Origin: Hyphomonas oceanitis SCH89
Lineage (GTDB): Bacteria > Pseudomonadota > Alphaproteobacteria > Caulobacterales > Hyphomonadaceae
Direction of reading: 5' to 3'
Length of the DNA stretch: 64,000 nucleotides
Assembly: GCF_000685295.1 (NCBI RefSeq)
Contig: NZ_ARYL01000003.1
Span: 124,001-188,000, forward strand
The position numbers were made by a program, and so were the translations under genes. Positions 61,778 through 64,000 of this stretch are shown piece by piece. The notes beneath the pieces were generated by a model that was not told the origin of the DNA, did no database searches, and was given only the letters and a program-made list of their open reading frames with translations. How positions within the stretch are numbered: the stretch's first letter is position 1; each line of letters begins with the position of its first letter.

Positions 61778-62274
61778 GAGACCTCGTCATCGTGATGGGT
61801 GTCGCAGGCAGCGGCAAGACCACGGTGGGCGCCGGACTGGCAGAGGCGGCAGGTTGGCCCTTTGTCGAGGCGGATGCGTTTCACCCGGATGCCAATCGTG
61901 AGAAGATGGCGTCGGGGACACCGCTGACAGATGAAGACCGCGCCGGCTGGATCAGCGCTATCACTGCACATGTGGCGCAGAGCGACGCGCCGCGCATGGT
62001 GCTGGCCTGTTCAGCGCTGACGCGGTTCGTGCAGGCGCGCCTGGTGCGCGATAGCGGGCGTGTATGCCGCTTTGTCTGGCTGGATGTGCCAGCGGACGCC
62101 TTGCGGGCGCGCATGGCGTCGCGGGCAGGGCATTTCATGCCGGTGAGCCTGCTGGATAGCCAGCTGGCGGCGCTGGATGTGCCTGATAGCGCAGAGCGGA
62201 TAAATGCCATGCGCCCGGTGAGCGAGCTAGTTCAGATGCTACAGGAAGCCTTGCCGTCGCCTGACCCAGCGTGA
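61774..62274 (+). CDS. gntK: Gluconokinase
   Basis: A 166-residue P-loop kinase. GVAGSGKTT (residues 9-17) is the Walker A motif; EADAFHPDANREKMASGTPLTDEDRAGW and CSALTRFVQARLV are gluconokinase signatures. It phosphorylates gluconate to 6-phosphogluconate for the Entner-Doudoroff or pentose phosphate route. Its ATG overlaps the preceding stop, so translation is coupled to the pseudouridine synthase. Confidence 0.95.
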   Translation: MRDLVIVMGVAGSGKTTVGAGLAEAAGWPFVEADAFHPDANREKMASGTPLTDEDRAGWISAITAHVAQSDAPRMVLACSALTRFVQARLVRDSGRVCRFVWLDVPADALRARMASRAGHFMPVSLLDSQLAALDVPDSAERINAMRPVSELVQMLQEALPSPDPA

Positions 62275-62311
62275 TGGCTCGACGCATGGCAAGCTTGGCA
62301 TATGCTGGGTC

Positions 62312-63376
62312 ATGGACGGATTTCAGACAAAAACACCGAAGCGGCCCAATCTCGACTATCCGCACGGCGATGTGCGGCCCGGGCTGGCCGAAGCGATTAA
62401 AGTCGCGCCGGGGATTGAATGGGTCAGCATGCCGCTGCCTTTTTCGCTCAAATTCATCAACCTTTGGCTGATCGATGATGGCGACAGCTGGACGATTGTC
62501 GACACAGGCATGCCGCTGAAGGAAACGCGCGATGCGTGGAAGGCTCTGCTCGATACGCGCGTTACACCGGAGAAGCCGCTTAAGCGTGTGATGGTAACCC
62601 ATATGCACCCGGACCATGTCGGTTGTGCGGGCTGGCTCTGCTATAAATATGGCGCCGAGCTGTGGATGAGCCGGCTGGAATATACGACGTGCCGCATGCT
62701 GGTGTCGGACACGGGGCGCGAGGCACCGCAGGCGGGAATCGACTTCTATCGCCGGGCGGGCTGGAACGATGCCCAGATTGACAATTACAAGGAACGGTTC
62801 GGCGGCTTTGGCCGCGGTGTCAGCCAGATGCCTGATTCCTTTCGTAGGCTGGCGGATGGCGACACGTTGCAGATGGCCGGCGAGACGTGGGAAGTGGTCA
62901 TGGGAAATGGCCACTCACCGGAGCATTCGTGTCTGTATTCCCCGGCGCTGAGCGTGGTGATCTCGGGCGACCAGCTGCTGCCGCGCATATCATCCAATGT
63001 GTCAGTGCACCCGACGGAGCCGGAGGCCGATCCGCTGCTGGACTGGATGATGAGCTGCGAGAAGCTGCTGGCGCACTTGCCGGAGAATGTGCTGGTTCTG
63101 CCAGCGCACAATGAGCCTTTCCGGGGCGCGCATGCGCGGTTGCGCCACTTGATTGACGGGCATGAGACGGCGCTCTCGCGCCTTAAGGGCCGGATGCATA
63201 AGGGGCCTTTGACCGTGATGGACACGTTCACGAGTCTTTTCGGCCGGGCCATACAGCCTGACGAAGTTGGCATGGCGAGCGGCGAGGCCATTGCCCACCT
63301 GAACTGCATGATTCATCGCGGCGAAGTTGTCCGGATTGCTGGCGAAGACGGCGTTGATCGCTACGCCCTAGCCTGA
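62312..63376 (+). CDS. Metallo-beta-lactamase-fold hydrolase
   Basis: A 354-residue enzyme. VTHMHPDHVG (His97, His99, Asp101, His102) is the di-metal motif, followed by the GNGHSPEHSCLY and SGDQLLPRISSNVS ligand segments and the LPAHNEPF histidine. The longer C-terminal part (about residues 260-354) is helical and includes a lyase-like winged element, as in proteins related to the LACTB2/hydroxyacylglutathione hydrolase group. The substrate is unknown. No ribosome binding site is clear before the ATG. Confidence 0.93.
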   Translation: MDGFQTKTPKRPNLDYPHGDVRPGLAEAIKVAPGIEWVSMPLPFSLKFINLWLIDDGDSWTIVDTGMPLKETRDAWKALLDTRVTPEKPLKRVMVTHMHPDHVGCAGWLCYKYGAELWMSRLEYTTCRMLVSDTGREAPQAGIDFYRRAGWNDAQIDNYKERFGGFGRGVSQMPDSFRRLADGDTLQMAGETWEVVMGNGHSPEHSCLYSPALSVVISGDQLLPRISSNVSVHPTEPEADPLLDWMMSCEKLLAHLPENVLVLPAHNEPFRGAHARLRHLIDGHETALSRLKGRMHKGPLTVMDTFTSLFGRAIQPDEVGMASGEAIAHLNCMIHRGEVVRIAGEDGVDRYALA

Positions 63377-63500
63377 CACCTGCTGCTGAAGCCCTTGTCA
63401 TGACGGGCAATTTGCAGTGCCGGAACAGTTTACACCTTCGCAAGAGAAGCGTGTTTCGTCTAAGTAGATTCCTGAGAGACACAGATCAGGTGAGGCCTCA

Positions 63501-64000
63501 ATGGCAGACGACGGCGAAAAGGCCCACTCCGTGGATGAGGACGAATCCCTAACTTTCGGCCAGAAGGTTAAGCGGGAACTCCACGAATGGGCGGTCACGC
63601 TCGCAGTCTTCATTCCGGTCTTCATGATTTTCTCGGGCCTGCTGTATGAGCAACGGGTTATCCCGTCCGAGAGCATGGTGCCGACGCTGCAGGTCAGTGA
63701 CCGCGTGGCCGTGTCCAAGTTTGCCTATGGCTATGACCGGTACTCATTGCCGTTCAGCCTTGGCCGTTACCTGCCTATTCCAGAGGGGCGGATTTTTGCC
63801 CGTACGCCCAAACGCGGCGATGTCGTGGTGTTCGAACACCCGCATACGGCGCGTGTGATGATAAAGCGCGTGATCGGCCTGCCGGGCGATCGGATCCAGA
63901 TGATCGGCGAGACCGTCTACATCAACGGCAATCCCATCGACAGCGAGTTTATTCGCACTGTGCGCTATGTGCCCCATGGACGGAGCCGTGCCGTGACCGC
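63501..64000 (+). CDS. lepB: Signal peptidase I, N-terminal part (3' end outside window)
   Basis: The first 166 codons are present. One membrane helix (WAVTLAVFIPVFMIFSGLL, about residues 30-48) is followed by the catalytic serine motif RVIPSESMVPTLQ (Ser58) and then VMIKRVIGLPGD with the catalytic lysine (Lys122). Signal peptidase I removes signal peptides at the outer face of the membrane. The reading frame continues to the window edge. AGGTGAGG about six to nine bases before the ATG supports the start. Confidence 0.95.
   Translation, partial: MADDGEKAHSVDEDESLTFGQKVKRELHEWAVTLAVFIPVFMIFSGLLYEQRVIPSESMVPTLQVSDRVAVSKFAYGYDRYSLPFSLGRYLPIPEGRIFARTPKRGDVVVFEHPHTARVMIKRVIGLPGDRIQMIGETVYINGNPIDSEFIRTVRYVPHGRSRAVT

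Noticed and set aside
1-64000. tRNA, rRNA, CRISPR, prophage or riboswitch elements
   Set aside because: I scanned the intergenic regions and saw no cloverleaf, array of spaced repeats, phage genes or known riboswitch core. A covariance-model search would be needed to exclude small RNAs.

Overview
The window is a 64 kb piece of a GC-rich chromosome from an alphaproteobacterium. The gene content fits a marine or aquatic heterotroph of the Caulobacterales/Hyphomonadaceae type: a TRAP uptake system, many acyl-CoA enzymes, a UrcA-like protein, an LdtR-like MarR regulator, a DUF1501/DUF1800 pair, MutL with its own endonuclease motif, and Bpt. This assignment rests on recalled family distributions, not a search. 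I saw no rRNA, tRNA, CRISPR array, transposase, integrase or phage gene. Coding density is high. Most overlapping long reading frames are antisense shadows caused by the high GC.

Layout. 1-1.4 kb: the tail of a LysR regulator, LemA, and a small lipoprotein whose ribosome binding site lies in a hairpin. 1.5-6.0 kb (minus): a TRAP transporter (DctP, DctQ, DctM) overlapping a PLP aminotransferase, which suggests 2-oxo acid uptake followed by transamination. 6.1-9.4 kb (minus): Bpt leucyltransferase, an SLC13-type permease and MotB. 9.6-13.2 kb: a hydroxyisobutyrate-dehydrogenase-like enzyme, DUF389, DUF1801, an acetyltransferase and a flavodoxin-like protein. 13.3-17.2 kb: two large exported proteins, one with Cys-containing Sel1 repeats and one of unknown family. 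17.2-23.1 kb: nitroreductase, GMC oxidoreductase with an AraC regulator, a UrcA-like protein, and a cytochrome b561/cytochrome c' pair. 23.5-27.9 kb: a winged-helix/TPR regulator, a PF10118 hydrolase divergent from a TetR regulator, DUF2165, and a small exported protein.

27.9-35.1 kb is the accessory part. An AT-rich islet holds an unrecognised gene beside hemB. A second islet with a DUF1963 gene is inserted at the 3' end of an acyl-CoA dehydrogenase gene and flanked by two 121-bp copies of that 3' end. Next comes the most striking gene, 33476-35029. It encodes an exported protein that reads as a signal peptide, four beta/gamma-crystallin motifs, an aerolysin-like pore-forming module and a bulb-type mannose-binding lectin domain, and it is closed by a strong terminator.

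35.3-47.6 kb returns to core genes: a lipoprotein, a large zinc metalloprotease, a TauD-type dioxygenase, PilZ, a 3-hydroxyisobutyryl-CoA hydrolase-like enzyme, DUF805, an LdtR-like regulator, a VOC protein under a SoxR-like operator, an outer-membrane protein, a cytochrome c, MutL, and an FMN-dependent hydroxyacid oxidase. 47.6-64 kb holds the DUF1501/DUF1800 pair, an endonuclease/exonuclease/phosphatase protein, an FAD oxidase with PaiB, TsaC/Sua5, a cytochrome b561-YceI fusion with a separate YceI, a DmdC-like acyl-CoA dehydrogenase, an MFS transporter, an RluF-like pseudouridine synthase with gluconokinase, a metallo-beta-lactamase-fold hydrolase, and the start of signal peptidase I.

How they work together. 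Several enzymes point to branched-chain acid and 2-oxo acid catabolism: TRAP plus aminotransferase, acyl-CoA dehydrogenases, the hydroxyisobutyryl-CoA hydrolase and the hydroxyisobutyrate dehydrogenase. Others point to membrane redox carriers (two b561 modules, cytochromes c, YceI proteins) and to cell-envelope maintenance. The envelope-exported proteins at 13-17 kb, 33-35 kb and 47-51 kb are the least understood.
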